From contig QZKV01000085.1 in NCBI GenBank assembly GCA_003599575.1, positions 1 through 49,025 on the forward strand: 49,025 nucleotides of DNA, read 5' to 3'. This document shows, piece by piece, positions 6,737-14,332 of this stretch. Within the stretch, counting starts at the first letter, position 1; each line of letters starts with the position of its first letter. Position numbers and translations under genes: made by a program. Below the pieces are notes generated by a model. The model searched no databases, was not told where the DNA came from, and was given only the letters and a program-made list of their open reading frames with translations. Source of the stretch: Desulfobacteraceae bacterium. GTDB taxonomy: Bacteria > Desulfobacterota > Desulfobacteria > Desulfobacterales > Desulfosarcinaceae.

Positions 6737-7633
6737 ATGGGCACCTTGATCGACACCCTTAAATATTTTGTGTTTATTACGGCGGAGTTGACGGTTCTTT
6801 TTTTGGGGATCAGCACGATTGTGGCATTGGTCCTTATGTACCTCCCGCAGGAAAAACTAAGGGCATGGCTCGCCAGGCGAGGCATCTGGGGGAATTTTTT
6901 AGGCGCCCTGGTCGGCTCCCTGACCCCGTTTTGCGCCTGCTCGACCATTCCGATGACATTGGGCATGTTAAATGCCGGTGCGCCTTTTGGTCCGGTCATG
7001 TCGTTTGTCATTGCTTCGCCGCTGCTCAATCCCATCATCATCGCCATGGTAGCGACGCTCATGGGGCTCAAAGCATGCCTGCTCTACTTCGGCGTGACTT
7101 TCGCAGGATCGGTCGTTTTCGGTGTGATCCTTGAAAAAACGGGAGGCGCCAGATACGTCAAGAATGTCCGGGTGAAAGCCGGCTGTTGCAGCGCAACGGA
7201 GCTTAAGATACCAGTAGCCTTTTCAGGAAAAATGAGGATGGCATTCCAATCGGCGTGGCGTGATTTTAGAGGTGTTTTGGCCTACCTCTTGATCGGTGTT
7301 GCTATCGGCGCAGGTATTTACGGCTATATCCCCCAACAATTTGTTGCCGATATCGCCGGTCCGCAAAATCCATTTGCGGTTCCGGTAGCGGCCATAATCG
7401 GCGTTCCCTTGTACATCCGCGTGGAGACGGCCATTCCCATAGGTTTGGCCCTGCTCCAAAAGGGGATGAGCATGGGCGCTGTTATTGCCCTCATCATCGG
7501 CGGGGCGGGAATGGCCATCCCGGAAATGGCGATGCTGGCAAGCATATTCAGAAAACGGTTGGTGGCATCGATTGTGGCGGTTATCTGGGCTACAGCGGTG
7601 CTCGGCGGATATGCGTTCAATTTAATCGGCTGA
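6737..7633 (+). CDS. UPF0718/ArsP-like permease
   Basis: 298 residues with eight or so membrane helices. The TPFCACSTIPM motif in an early helix is the cysteine-containing signature of the permease family (PF03773) that includes ArsP organoarsenical exporters and SO_0444-type metal exporters. A cytoplasmic loop carries a vicinal cysteine pair (KAGCCSATELK), and a second half repeats the fold (GVPLYIRVETAIPIGLALL). A GGAG site lies 10 bases before ATG 6737. The MarR gene, shared operator and downstream CC-motif peptide suggest metalloid or thiol-reactive compound efflux; the substrate is not proven by sequence. Confidence 0.85.
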   Translation: MGTLIDTLKYFVFITAELTVLFLGISTIVALVLMYLPQEKLRAWLARRGIWGNFLGALVGSLTPFCACSTIPMTLGMLNAGAPFGPVMSFVIASPLLNPIIIAMVATLMGLKACLLYFGVTFAGSVVFGVILEKTGGARYVKNVRVKAGCCSATELKIPVAFSGKMRMAFQSAWRDFRGVLAYLLIGVAIGAGIYGYIPQQFVADIAGPQNPFAVPVAAIIGVPLYIRVETAIPIGLALLQKGMSMGAVIALIIGGAGMAIPEMAMLASIFRKRLVASIVAVIWATAVLGGYAFNLIG

Positions 7634-7671
7634 CATATCAAAAAGAGAAAAAAATTTTCAGGAGGCAAGAA

Positions 7672-7851
7672 ATGACCGAAACAAAAGGCGAACGCGGATT
7701 CTTTGGAAAGCTGTTTGGGGGCAAAGGTCGCTGCTGTTCAGTCCAAATAGAAGAGATCACAGAAACACAGGAACCAAAGTCAGTTCAAGTTTCTGAAAAC
7801 GAGCCTGCGAAGAAAGCGTGCGATGCAGGTCAATCGTCCAAATTTAAGTAA
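7672..7851 (+). CDS. Small CC-motif protein linked to permease
   Basis: 59 residues, with AGGAGG 6 or so bases before ATG 7672. The N-terminus is basic and Gly/Phe-rich (GFFGKLFGGKGR); a vicinal cysteine pair follows in RCCSVQIEEI, resembling the CCSATELKI loop of the upstream permease. A third Cys is near the C-terminus (KKACDAG). Vicinal thiols suggest binding of a soft metal or metalloid and transfer to the permease. This is inference from motif and neighbourhood only; no family name is recognised. Confidence 0.75.
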   Translation: MTETKGERGFFGKLFGGKGRCCSVQIEEITETQEPKSVQVSENEPAKKACDAGQSSKFK

Positions 7852-7900
7852 TAGCTCAACTTCCGGGATCCACTGGCGGCAATTCTGCCCGAAATCGACC

Positions 7901-7981
7901 GGTCGTGCGGGACCCAGAGTTCGTGCGCCGGGACCCCCTTTCAAGGGCCGCTAAGGCTTGCTACGGGCGGTCCGCACGACC
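7901..7981. repeat. Imperfect long inverted repeat (possible structured RNA)
   Basis: GGTCGTGCGG (7901-7910) pairs perfectly with CCGCACGACC (7972-7981), and ACC/GGT extend the stem past one bulged G. The 57-base interior is GC-rich and could fold further. It does not match a tRNA layout. It may be a transcript-end structure or a mobile-element remnant. Confidence 0.4.
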
Positions 7982-8128
7982 TGCCCCCGTGGATTAAACG
8001 GGTTCCTGTTAAGCGACTCTCGTGATTCCATGGATGGAGGCGGGTTTGAAACCAGAAAGCTGATTAATTATTATTATCGGCATTGCAAATTCGCGATGCC
8101 GGTTCAATCAAGTTCCTTTGGAGCATCG

Positions 8129-8160
8129 AAAATCCCTTTAACAGGGCTTTTTGTTTTTTC
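8129..8160 (+). terminator. Possible Rho-independent terminator
   Basis: AAAA-T-CCCT, loop TTAAC, AGGG-C-TTTT, then TGTTTTTT. The stem is short but is followed by a long T tract. It could end transcription from the permease operon before arsR. A separate stem CGGCAT...ATGCCG lies just upstream at 8078-8101. Confidence 0.4.
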
Positions 8161-8369
8161 AAACCTCCCTTTATCGAGTTGACACTGGCGAGGAGATTGG
8201 ATTAAAAATGCCAATTCGATAACTGGCGAATTATAGAAGTATGGACGATTAATGGTTGCAAGACGAAGCAGGCACGACCATGAACTGGGTGGCGATACAC
8301 TCTCAAGCATTGGTTTCATCCGGTCCCCAGCTTGGCCTGCTCACTGTAACCCGTGCAAAGGAACTATAT

Positions 8370-8786
8370 ATGTTTGAGATAATAGCCGTTACCAAAGCCC
8401 TTGCTGATGAAAGCCGGGTGCGGCTGCTGGCGGCCTTGGAAGACAAAGAACTTTGCGTGTGCCAGCTCACCGAGTTGATCGGACTCGCGTCTTCCACCGT
8501 ATCCAAGCACCTTTCCATATTGCGCAGCGCCCGCCTGATTGAAAGCCGCAAAGAGGGGCGCTGGATGTATTATCGACTGGCGGACGCTCTGCCGCAGGCG
8601 ACCCAGGAAAAAGCCCTGACCTGGTTGATGGGGGCCATCAACGACCAGCCCCGGATTCGGGCAGACCGGCAGCGCCTTGCGGAAATTTTGACGAAGGATC
8701 CCGAGGTTTTATGCCGTCAACAATCGCAAGATGCCGCAAAAAGAAGCAGCGCAGGAATAAAGCGAGCTAAAATCGCCCAACACTAA
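8370..8786 (+). CDS. arsR: ArsR-family metalloregulator
   Basis: 138 residues. The winged-helix core is clear: KALADESRVRLLAALEDKELCVCQL, then LIGLASSTVSKHLSILRSARLIESRKEGRWMYYRL. The ELCVCQL motif with Cys29 and Cys31 is the alpha-3 metalloid site of ArsR repressors. The start at 8370 is fixed by AAAGGA 7 bases upstream; the frame is open farther 5'. The C-terminus is longer than in minimal ArsR. It lies 24 bases before acr3 and presumably represses this operon until arsenite binds. Confidence 0.9.
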   Translation: MFEIIAVTKALADESRVRLLAALEDKELCVCQLTELIGLASSTVSKHLSILRSARLIESRKEGRWMYYRLADALPQATQEKALTWLMGAINDQPRIRADRQRLAEILTKDPEVLCRQQSQDAAKRSSAGIKRAKIAQH

Positions 8787-8810
8787 TCTTCAAGAAGGAG
8801 TGTAAGAAAC

Positions 8811-10034
8811 ATGAACAACGGTAACACTACCGTCAATGACCGTAAAATGACCAGCGTGTTCGAACGCTACCTGACCCTTTGGGTTTTGCTGTGCATCATG
8901 GCCGGCATCCTGCTGGGAAAAATCGCTCCCGGCTTTGCACAGTATCTTGACGGCCTGGCCATTTATGTCAACGACGCGCCGGTTGTATCGATCCCCATTG
9001 CGGTCTGCCTGTTTTTCATGATGTACCCGATCATGGTAAAAATAGATTTCGGCTCGGTTATAAAGGCCGGCAAAAGCGGCAAGCCGGTTTTTCTGACCCT
9101 GTTTGTCAACTGGTGCATCAAGCCCTTCACCATGTACGCCATCGCTCTGTTTTTTCTGGGGACTTTGTTTTATGGGGTCATCGGCGCCGAAGCAACGGAC
9201 TATGTTAAAATGCCTTTCGGACTAGACCTTCCCGCAGGCGCATCGCATGGAGCCGGAACGGTGGTTTTGGTGGACGGCGTCAAAATGCTGCAAATCCCAT
9301 TGTGGCGCAGCTATCTGGCCGGCTGCATCCTGCTGGGCATCGCGCCCTGCACCGCCATGGTGCTGGTATGGGGATTTCTGGCCCGCGGCAATGACGGACT
9401 GACACTGGTGATGGTGGCCATCAACTCGTTGACCATGCTGCTGCTCTACGGGCTTTTGGGCGGTTTTCTGCTGGGTGTCGGGCGCTTGCCGGTGCCATGG
9501 CAGGCATTGCTGCTCTCTATTGCCATCTACGTGGCATTGCCATTGGTGACCGGGTACCTTTCGCGGCGCTGGATCATCGCCGCCAAGGGAGAAACATGGT
9601 TCAAGGAGAAATTCCTGCATGTGCTGACCCCCATTACGATCATCGCTTTGCTCATTACCCTTGTGCTGCTCTTCTCCTTCAAAGGCGAAGTGATCGTGTC
9701 CAATCCGCTGACCATTGTTTGGATTGCCATTCCGCTCTTTATCCAAACCATGCTGATCTTCTGGCTGGGATACGGGTTGGCGCGCATCTTAAAATTGCGC
9801 TACCAGGATGCGGCCCCCGCGGCCATGATCGGTGCTTCCAACCACTTCGAAGTGGCTATCGCCACGGCCACCATGCTCTTCGGCTTGTCGTCCGGTGCCG
9901 CACTTGCCACGGTGGTGGGCGTGCTCATCGAAGTGCCGGTGATGCTCATGTTGGTCAAAATCTGCACCAACACCCAAGATTGGTTCAAGACAACAACATT
10001 GACAACGCGGGCGGGCGACTGCCTGGTCGATTGA
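8811..10034 (+). CDS. acr3: Arsenite efflux permease, ACR3 family
   Basis: 407 residues, ten hydrophobic segments, usual length for ACR3. Diagnostic segments are [22 protein letters not shown], and [21 protein letters not shown] with the conserved cysteine thought to act in As(OH)3 transport, plus [17 protein letters not shown]. It exports arsenite driven by the proton gradient. AAGGAG precedes the start. It follows arsR by 24 bases and is followed by Fe-S and flavin proteins, so the operon probably couples efflux with arsenic or thiol redox chemistry. Confidence 0.93.
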   Translation: MNNGNTTVNDRKMTSVFERYLTLWVLLCIMAGILLGKIAPGFAQYLDGLAIYVNDAPVVSIPIAVCLFFMMYPIMVKIDFGSVIKAGKSGKPVFLTLFVNWCIKPFTMYAIALFFLGTLFYGVIGAEATDYVKMPFGLDLPAGASHGAGTVVLVDGVKMLQIPLWRSYLAGCILLGIAPCTAMVLVWGFLARGNDGLTLVMVAINSLTMLLLYGLLGGFLLGVGRLPVPWQALLLSIAIYVALPLVTGYLSRRWIIAAKGETWFKEKFLHVLTPITIIALLITLVLLFSFKGEVIVSNPLTIVWIAIPLFIQTMLIFWLGYGLARILKLRYQDAAPAAMIGASNHFEVAIATATMLFGLSSGAALATVVGVLIEVPVMLMLVKICTNTQDWFKTTTLTTRAGDCLVD

Positions 10035-10138
10035 ACAGAAGGGGGGTTTTATGTCGAATGACCTATCTCCCAAGGCCGCTGCTATCCGCTAATCAGAGTC
10101 GATTGGCACATCAAAATACCAAGCGGCAGGAGAAATCC

Positions 10139-11539
10139 ATGCAGACGAATTCCGGCGGAAACACCACCTCTGAAAAGGTAATTCGCAGTGTTCTGGACGG
10201 TTGCGCCGACTGCGACACCTGCCGGTTTTTAATGGATGAATGCTGCCTGCTTTTCCCGGAACTCTACCGCCTCTACGATGAGGAAAAAGAACACGGCCGG
10301 CCAATCGGTGAAGATGAGCTGCAACGGCTTTCGGAACTGTGTACGCTCTGCGGTTTGTGCCCGTGCCCCGACATCCGCATGGATGTGATTCGGGGTAAGA
10401 CCGAACGGGTGCGAAGAAAAGGCATGCCGATGTCGATTCGATTGTTGGCAGATGTCCAGCGTTTTGGTCGACTGAGCACGCTAGCGCCCAAAGCTTTTAA
10501 CCGGATCCTGTCATTTCCACCCGTTTGCAGCATGGCCAAAAAGGTGGCCGGAATTCATTCGCAGCGTAAACTGCCCAGAATTGCCGGAGAGAACTTCTTC
10601 GCCTGGGCGCGCAGGCAAGGACTTGACCGTAAGCCGCACCGGAGTCCAAAAGCCGCTTATTTTGCCGGCTGTACGGCCGGCTATTTTTTTCCGGAAGTGG
10701 CGCGGGCAGCGGTCGCGGTATTGTCTTTCAATGGTATTTCGGTGCATGTGCCGCCGCAGCAGTGCTGTGGCATGCCCACCTTGCTGGAAGGTGACGAGCG
10801 CACCACACTTGAGCGGGTGCGCTTTAATCTGGAGGTTCTGCTGAAAACAGCCCGGACCGGTTATGACCTGGTCTGCTCCTGCCCCACCTGCGGGTTTCTT
10901 TTGAGAATTCTACTCAGGGAAAACGCCTGCTATTCGGATGCTTACCAAAAATCCGTCAATGCCACTGCCGATGAAATCAAGATTCCGGCTGCCAGCGCTG
11001 AGCACAAAGGTTTTATCCGTTTAAAGAAGTCCATGTATCACAAAATCCTAACAGACGATGGCTATTTTCATGAATTGAATCCTCTAGAACGCATCGCCTT
11101 ATCTGAAAGCGTCATGGATATGGGGCAATATCTAAAACGACTGCACCGCGAAAAACGGCTCAATACCCGCTTTGGAAGGATCGACAGCCGCGCAGCTTAT
11201 TTTGCCCCTTGTCATCAACGCGAACAGGGCATCGGCAGGCCCTACGAAAAACTGCTGCAGTTGATCCCCGGCCTGACGGTCGTGTCGGGCGGCGGCGCCA
11301 TGGATTGCTGCGGCATGGGCGGCAGCCTGGGTTTTAAAAAAGATTTCCATGAAGCTTCGCTTAATCTCGCCCAGCCTTTGATGCGCAAAATTCAAGCCGC
11401 TGATCCGACGGTGGTCATCACGGATTGTTTAAGTTGCCGCTTGCAGTTCCAACACATGTTGCCGTTTCCGGTATTCCACCCCCTGGAGCTTATATCGCAG
11501 GCCTATGAATTGGGCCGGGATGAAAAAGAGGAGCGCTAA
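10139..11539 (+). CDS. GlpC/HdrD-like iron-sulfur protein (two CCG domains)
   Basis: 466 residues, soluble. The N-terminal cysteine-rich part has CADCDTC (22-28) and CTLCGLCPCPD, an atypical two-cluster ferredoxin-like region. Two cysteine-rich CCG domains follow: CCGMPTLLEG with CSCPTCGF, and CHQRE with CCGMGGSLGFK and CLSCRLQF. This is the layout of GlpC, HdrD and LutA-like electron-transfer subunits, where CCG domains bind a [4Fe-4S] cluster or pass electrons to a quinone or disulfide. The start at 10139 follows GGCAGGAG. It abuts the next gene with no gap, suggesting an electron path from the flavoprotein. Confidence 0.85.
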   Translation: MQTNSGGNTTSEKVIRSVLDGCADCDTCRFLMDECCLLFPELYRLYDEEKEHGRPIGEDELQRLSELCTLCGLCPCPDIRMDVIRGKTERVRRKGMPMSIRLLADVQRFGRLSTLAPKAFNRILSFPPVCSMAKKVAGIHSQRKLPRIAGENFFAWARRQGLDRKPHRSPKAAYFAGCTAGYFFPEVARAAVAVLSFNGISVHVPPQQCCGMPTLLEGDERTTLERVRFNLEVLLKTARTGYDLVCSCPTCGFLLRILLRENACYSDAYQKSVNATADEIKIPAASAEHKGFIRLKKSMYHKILTDDGYFHELNPLERIALSESVMDMGQYLKRLHREKRLNTRFGRIDSRAAYFAPCHQREQGIGRPYEKLLQLIPGLTVVSGGGAMDCCGMGGSLGFKKDFHEASLNLAQPLMRKIQAADPTVVITDCLSCRLQFQHMLPFPVFHPLELISQAYELGRDEKEER

Positions 11540-12901
11540 ATGAAAAACATGCTCATCATCGGCGGCAGCGATGCCGGCATCAGTGCGGCCTTGCGCATCA
11601 AGGAACTGGATGCACAAGCGGATGTCACAATGGTGCTGGCCGACGCTTATCCCAATTTCAGTATCTGTGGCTTGCCATTTTACATCAGCGGCGAAGTGCA
11701 AGATTGGCGTGCGTTGGCACACCGCAACATCGATGAGATTGAAAAACATGACATTCGGGTGCTGCTCGATCACCGGGCGGAGGCCATTTTGCCGGAGCCT
11801 AAACAGGTCCACCTCGTTTCAGCCGATGGACATTATATTGAGATCGGCTACGATAAATTGTTGATCGCCACCGGCGCCGAATCGGCCAAGCCGCCGATCA
11901 AAGGCTTGGATGGCCCAGACATCTTTTTTTTGCGCTGGATGGCGGATAGTTTCGCCGTTAAAAGTTTTATCGATCAGAATCACCCGCGCCGGGCCGTAAT
12001 CATCGGTGGCGGGTACATCGGCCTGGAAATGGCCGATGCCCTGACCCACCGGGGAATGGCAGTAACGCTGATGGAATTCGCTCCCGAGGTGATGACCACC
12101 CTGGACCCTGAAATGGGGCGGCGAATAAGGGCTGAACTTACGTCCAAAAACGTCCGGGTGGTGACCGGCCAAGCGGTTCAGGCCATCGTGCGGACACAAA
12201 GCGGTCTTGTTGTTGAAACCGTTTCGGGGGATGCGCAACCCGCGGATATGGTGTTGGTGGCCACCGGCGCGAAGCCAGCCACAGCCCTTGCCCAAACGGC
12301 CGGCAGTGATCTGGGGGTGGGCGGCGCCATCAAAGTGGACCGCACCATGGCCACCAGCGTCAATGATATCTGGGCGGCCGGTGATTGCGCCCAAACCTGG
12401 CATCGCGTCCTGGAGCAATATGCTTACATGCCCCTTGGCACCACAGCCCATAAGCAGGGACGCGTGGCCGGCGAAAACATGCTTGGCGCAAAACGTGAGT
12501 TTCAGGGCAGCCTGGGCACCCAGGTGGTCAAGGTTTTCAACCAAGTGGCCGCCGGCACTGGCTTGAGGGACAAAGGAGCTGCTGCCGCCGGTTTTGCTCC
12601 GCTCACGGCGGAACTCAGCGTGTGGGATCACAAGGTTTACTATCCCGGCGCAAAGCAGATGGTCATCCGAATCACCGGCGATCGGCAAACCGGACGGCTG
12701 CTCGGTGCACAGATTGTCGGTCCCCGCGAAACCGAAGTATCCAAACGCATCGATATTTTTGCCACAGCCCTTTACCACGGCATGAGCGTAGAAGGACTCT
12801 GCGACCTCGATCTTTCCTACACGCCTCCGCTATCCAGCCCCTGGGATCCCGTCCAAATGGCAGCGCTGCATTGGTGCGATGAACGCAAACAAAGAGGATA
12901 A
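11540..12901 (+). CDS. FAD-dependent pyridine nucleotide-disulfide oxidoreductase (CoA-disulfide reductase-like)
   Basis: 453 residues. FAD-binding GGSDAGISAALRI at the N-terminus; SICGLPFYISGE carries Cys43, the same position as the single catalytic cysteine of CoA-disulfide reductases; an NAD(P)-binding GGGYIGLEMADAL; the second FAD motif DIWAAGDCA; and a C-terminal dimerisation domain. Members reduce CoA disulfide, persulfide or polysulfide. Genes like it are common in ars clusters of anaerobes. Cotranscribed directly after the Fe-S protein and the last gene before a strong terminator. Confidence 0.9.
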   Translation: MKNMLIIGGSDAGISAALRIKELDAQADVTMVLADAYPNFSICGLPFYISGEVQDWRALAHRNIDEIEKHDIRVLLDHRAEAILPEPKQVHLVSADGHYIEIGYDKLLIATGAESAKPPIKGLDGPDIFFLRWMADSFAVKSFIDQNHPRRAVIIGGGYIGLEMADALTHRGMAVTLMEFAPEVMTTLDPEMGRRIRAELTSKNVRVVTGQAVQAIVRTQSGLVVETVSGDAQPADMVLVATGAKPATALAQTAGSDLGVGGAIKVDRTMATSVNDIWAAGDCAQTWHRVLEQYAYMPLGTTAHKQGRVAGENMLGAKREFQGSLGTQVVKVFNQVAAGTGLRDKGAAAAGFAPLTAELSVWDHKVYYPGAKQMVIRITGDRQTGRLLGAQIVGPRETEVSKRIDIFATALYHGMSVEGLCDLDLSYTPPLSSPWDPVQMAALHWCDERKQRG

Positions 12902-12981
12902 AGCCATAGACCGTGTACGATTCCGAAACTGGGAATTGAACCGCCATCCATAAGAGAAAATGATTTCTGCGCAGCTTTGGC

Positions 12982-13026
12982 AACCCGTCTCCCGGCTGTA
13001 TTCACCGGGACGACGGGTTCTGTTTT
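12982..13026 (+). terminator. Rho-independent terminator of the arsenic operon
   Basis: AACCCGTC-TCCCGG pairs with CCGGGA-(C)-GACGGGTT: 14 base pairs with a single bulged C and a 9-base loop, followed by CTGTTTTG. The strongest terminator in the window; it separates the arsenic operon from the stress island. Confidence 0.8.
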
Positions 13027-13117
13027 GCTCTGATCAAAGGCTTTTGCCCTTTTACCCATCCTCATGACCATTCCTACCGCCACTGTTGGTATATGGCGCT
13101 CTTGCGGCCGGAAGATT

Positions 13118-13148
13118 GGTCACATATGATCACTGGTCAAAAATGACC
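13118..13148. promoter_or_regulatory. Tandem-dyad upstream element, copy 1
   Basis: Two 14-bp dyads, GGTCACATATGATC and GGTCAAAAATGACC, 3 bases apart. This is the most diverged first half of the five copies but has the best second half. The GG of the promoter lies 130 bases from its first base. Confidence 0.75.
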
Positions 13149-13246
13149 ATTGGCGTTCATCTTTCTCGTCCTACCCGTCCACGCCTTATCAAGCGTAATC
13201 TCAATTAAATCAATACAATATGTTTAAGTGCCCGATACACCGATTC

Positions 13247-13262
13247 CGGCATGAATCTTGAG
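13247..13262 (+). promoter_or_regulatory. Sigma-54-like promoter, copy 1
   Basis: CGGCAT-GAATC-TTGAG. GG and TTGA are placed as -24 and -12 elements with a 10-base gap between GG and GA. Predicted to drive the KH/ABM/FtsH/PtsP block. Confidence 0.6.
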
Positions 13263-13360
13263 TAGTTATGACAACAGGCACCACCAGGCTGCCTGTTAGG
13301 GTTTCCTTTTCTGTGTTGCGGAAAAACGGTTGACATCAACCGCATTCAAGGGATGAACGC

Positions 13361-13645
13361 ATGCGAACCTCGTCAAACCTGATAAGACCGGACAATGGCG
13401 GATTTTCAATCAAAGAAGTGGTTGAAATCATTGCCCGCGCGCTGGTGGATCAACCGGAAGCGGTATTTGTCTCTGAAATCAGTAGTGCCCATTCGTTAAT
13501 CGTTGAGCTTAAAGTCGCCAAGGAAGATTTGGGCAAGATAATCGGCAAGCAAGGACGGAACGCAGGCGCCATCAGGACCATCGTCAATGCTGTTTCGGCC
13601 AGAACAAGAAAGCACACAGTGCTTGAAATCATAGAATATCCCTGA
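13361..13645 (+). CDS. KH-domain RNA-binding protein (KhpA-like)
   Basis: 94 residues. A type II KH fold with the GXXG RNA-binding loop in GKIIGKQGR (58-66), preceded by LIVELKVAKEDL and followed by AGAIRTIVNAVSA. KhpA proteins are about 75-80 residues; this one carries a 16-residue N-terminal extension (RTSSNLIRPDNGGFS). KhpA binds small and messenger RNAs. Housekeeping khpA usually sits between rpsP and rimM; here it opens a stress operon behind a sigma-54-like promoter, so it is probably a specialised paralogue. Confidence 0.88.
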   Translation: MRTSSNLIRPDNGGFSIKEVVEIIARALVDQPEAVFVSEISSAHSLIVELKVAKEDLGKIIGKQGRNAGAIRTIVNAVSARTRKHTVLEIIEYP

Positions 13646-13673
13646 AGCTCGGCTTTGCCGGAAAGTGGCTGTC

Positions 13674-14012
13674 ATGATCTTCCTCCGAATAACCATGCAT
13701 GTGTTGCCCGAAAAGCAGAAAGAGGTGGTGCAAACGCTCGTGTCGATGGTGGATCCCATGAAGAAGGAGACGGGCTGCCGCAGTTATTCGCTCTTTTATG
13801 ACATGACGGACAAAAACCTGCTTTGCGTTCTCGAGGAGTGGGAAAATCGAGAAAAATTGGACCATCATCTAGAGTCAGACGTGTTCGGTGTTTTGCTGGG
13901 GACCAGAAGTCTTTTGTCCCAACCACATGACATCCATATTGACTCAGTTCAACGAGCGGAAGGGATGCAAGCCGTCCTGGCTGCGCGTGGCAGAAGAAAT
14001 GATGGCGCATGA
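13674..14012 (+). CDS. ABM-domain (antibiotic biosynthesis monooxygenase-like) protein
   Basis: 112 residues from ATG 13674; GTG 13665 is also possible. The dimeric alpha-beta barrel features are LRITMHVLPEKQKEVVQTL, GCRSYSLFYDMTDKN, LLCVLEEWENREKLDHHL and a C-terminal strand DIHIDSVQ. ABM proteins include quinol oxygenases, heme oxygenases and many of unknown role. A second copy about half identical by eye lies at 40112-40450, also in a sigma-54-like block. Cytoplasmic; substrate unknown. Confidence 0.82.
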   Translation: MIFLRITMHVLPEKQKEVVQTLVSMVDPMKKETGCRSYSLFYDMTDKNLLCVLEEWENREKLDHHLESDVFGVLLGTRSLLSQPHDIHIDSVQRAEGMQAVLAARGRRNDGA

Positions 14013-14026
14013 AAAGAGGTTAAATC

Positions 14027-14302
14027 ATGGAAACGGATTGGGAATCCAAAGATATAGAACAACTACTGGCGGATGCCGATGAACTCATCCAAAAGATTAC
14101 ATCCGATGCCATAAAAGATATGCAGGAAGAGCATCGCCTGCGGTTTGAAAAAAGCACCCGAAGTCTAGAAATGCTTAAATTCGAGGTTCAGGGCAAACTC
14201 GAGAAGAACAAAGCAAAAAAAAGCTCCGGCGCAGAGGGCATGCACGAGGCGATTCAGGAAATAGCGAAGGCCATGGGGGATTTGAAAAAATATCTTTCCT
14301 GA
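14027..14302 (+). CDS. Small coiled-coil hypothetical protein
   Basis: 91 residues, highly charged, Lys/Glu-rich and predicted all-helical (LLADADELIQKITSDAIKDMQEEHRL, then LEMLKFEVQGKLEKNKAKK and AIQEIAKAMGDLKKYL). No signal peptide or cysteine. Resembles short stress-associated helical proteins but no family is recognised. An AAGAGG site is about 10 bases upstream of ATG 14027. It lies between the ABM gene and ftsH and is likely cotranscribed with both. Confidence 0.7.
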   Translation: METDWESKDIEQLLADADELIQKITSDAIKDMQEEHRLRFEKSTRSLEMLKFEVQGKLEKNKAKKSSGAEGMHEAIQEIAKAMGDLKKYLS

Positions 14303-14332
14303 TCTCCTTTTTAGCGTAGACAGATATAGGAA

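Larger units (their letters stand above)
7852..8369. other. Intergenic region with inverted repeats, before arsR
   Basis: 518 bases without a convincing gene. It holds an 81-base inverted-repeat structure (7901-7981), a short hairpin (8078-8101) and a terminator-like stem with T-runs (8129-8160). The promoter of the arsenic operon should lie between about 8165 and 8350; TTGACA occurs at 8180-8185. The arsR frame is open back to TTG 8256, but no good ribosome site precedes it there. Confidence 0.6.
12902..13360. other. Intergenic region: terminator, UAS copy 1 and sigma-54-like promoter
   Basis: 459 bases without a gene. From left to right: the terminator of the arsenic operon (12982-13026), the first tandem-dyad element (13118-13148) and a -24/-12-like promoter (13247-13262). 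The 98 bases between the promoter and the KH-protein ATG contain a hairpin (GGCACCACCAGGCTGCC, about 13276-13292). Confidence 0.7.

Noticed and set aside
10051..10092. 13-codon frame behind a G-rich ribosome site after acr3 (MSNDLSPKAAAIR)
   Set aside because: Too short to support; perhaps the start of a decayed ars gene or a coupling leader.
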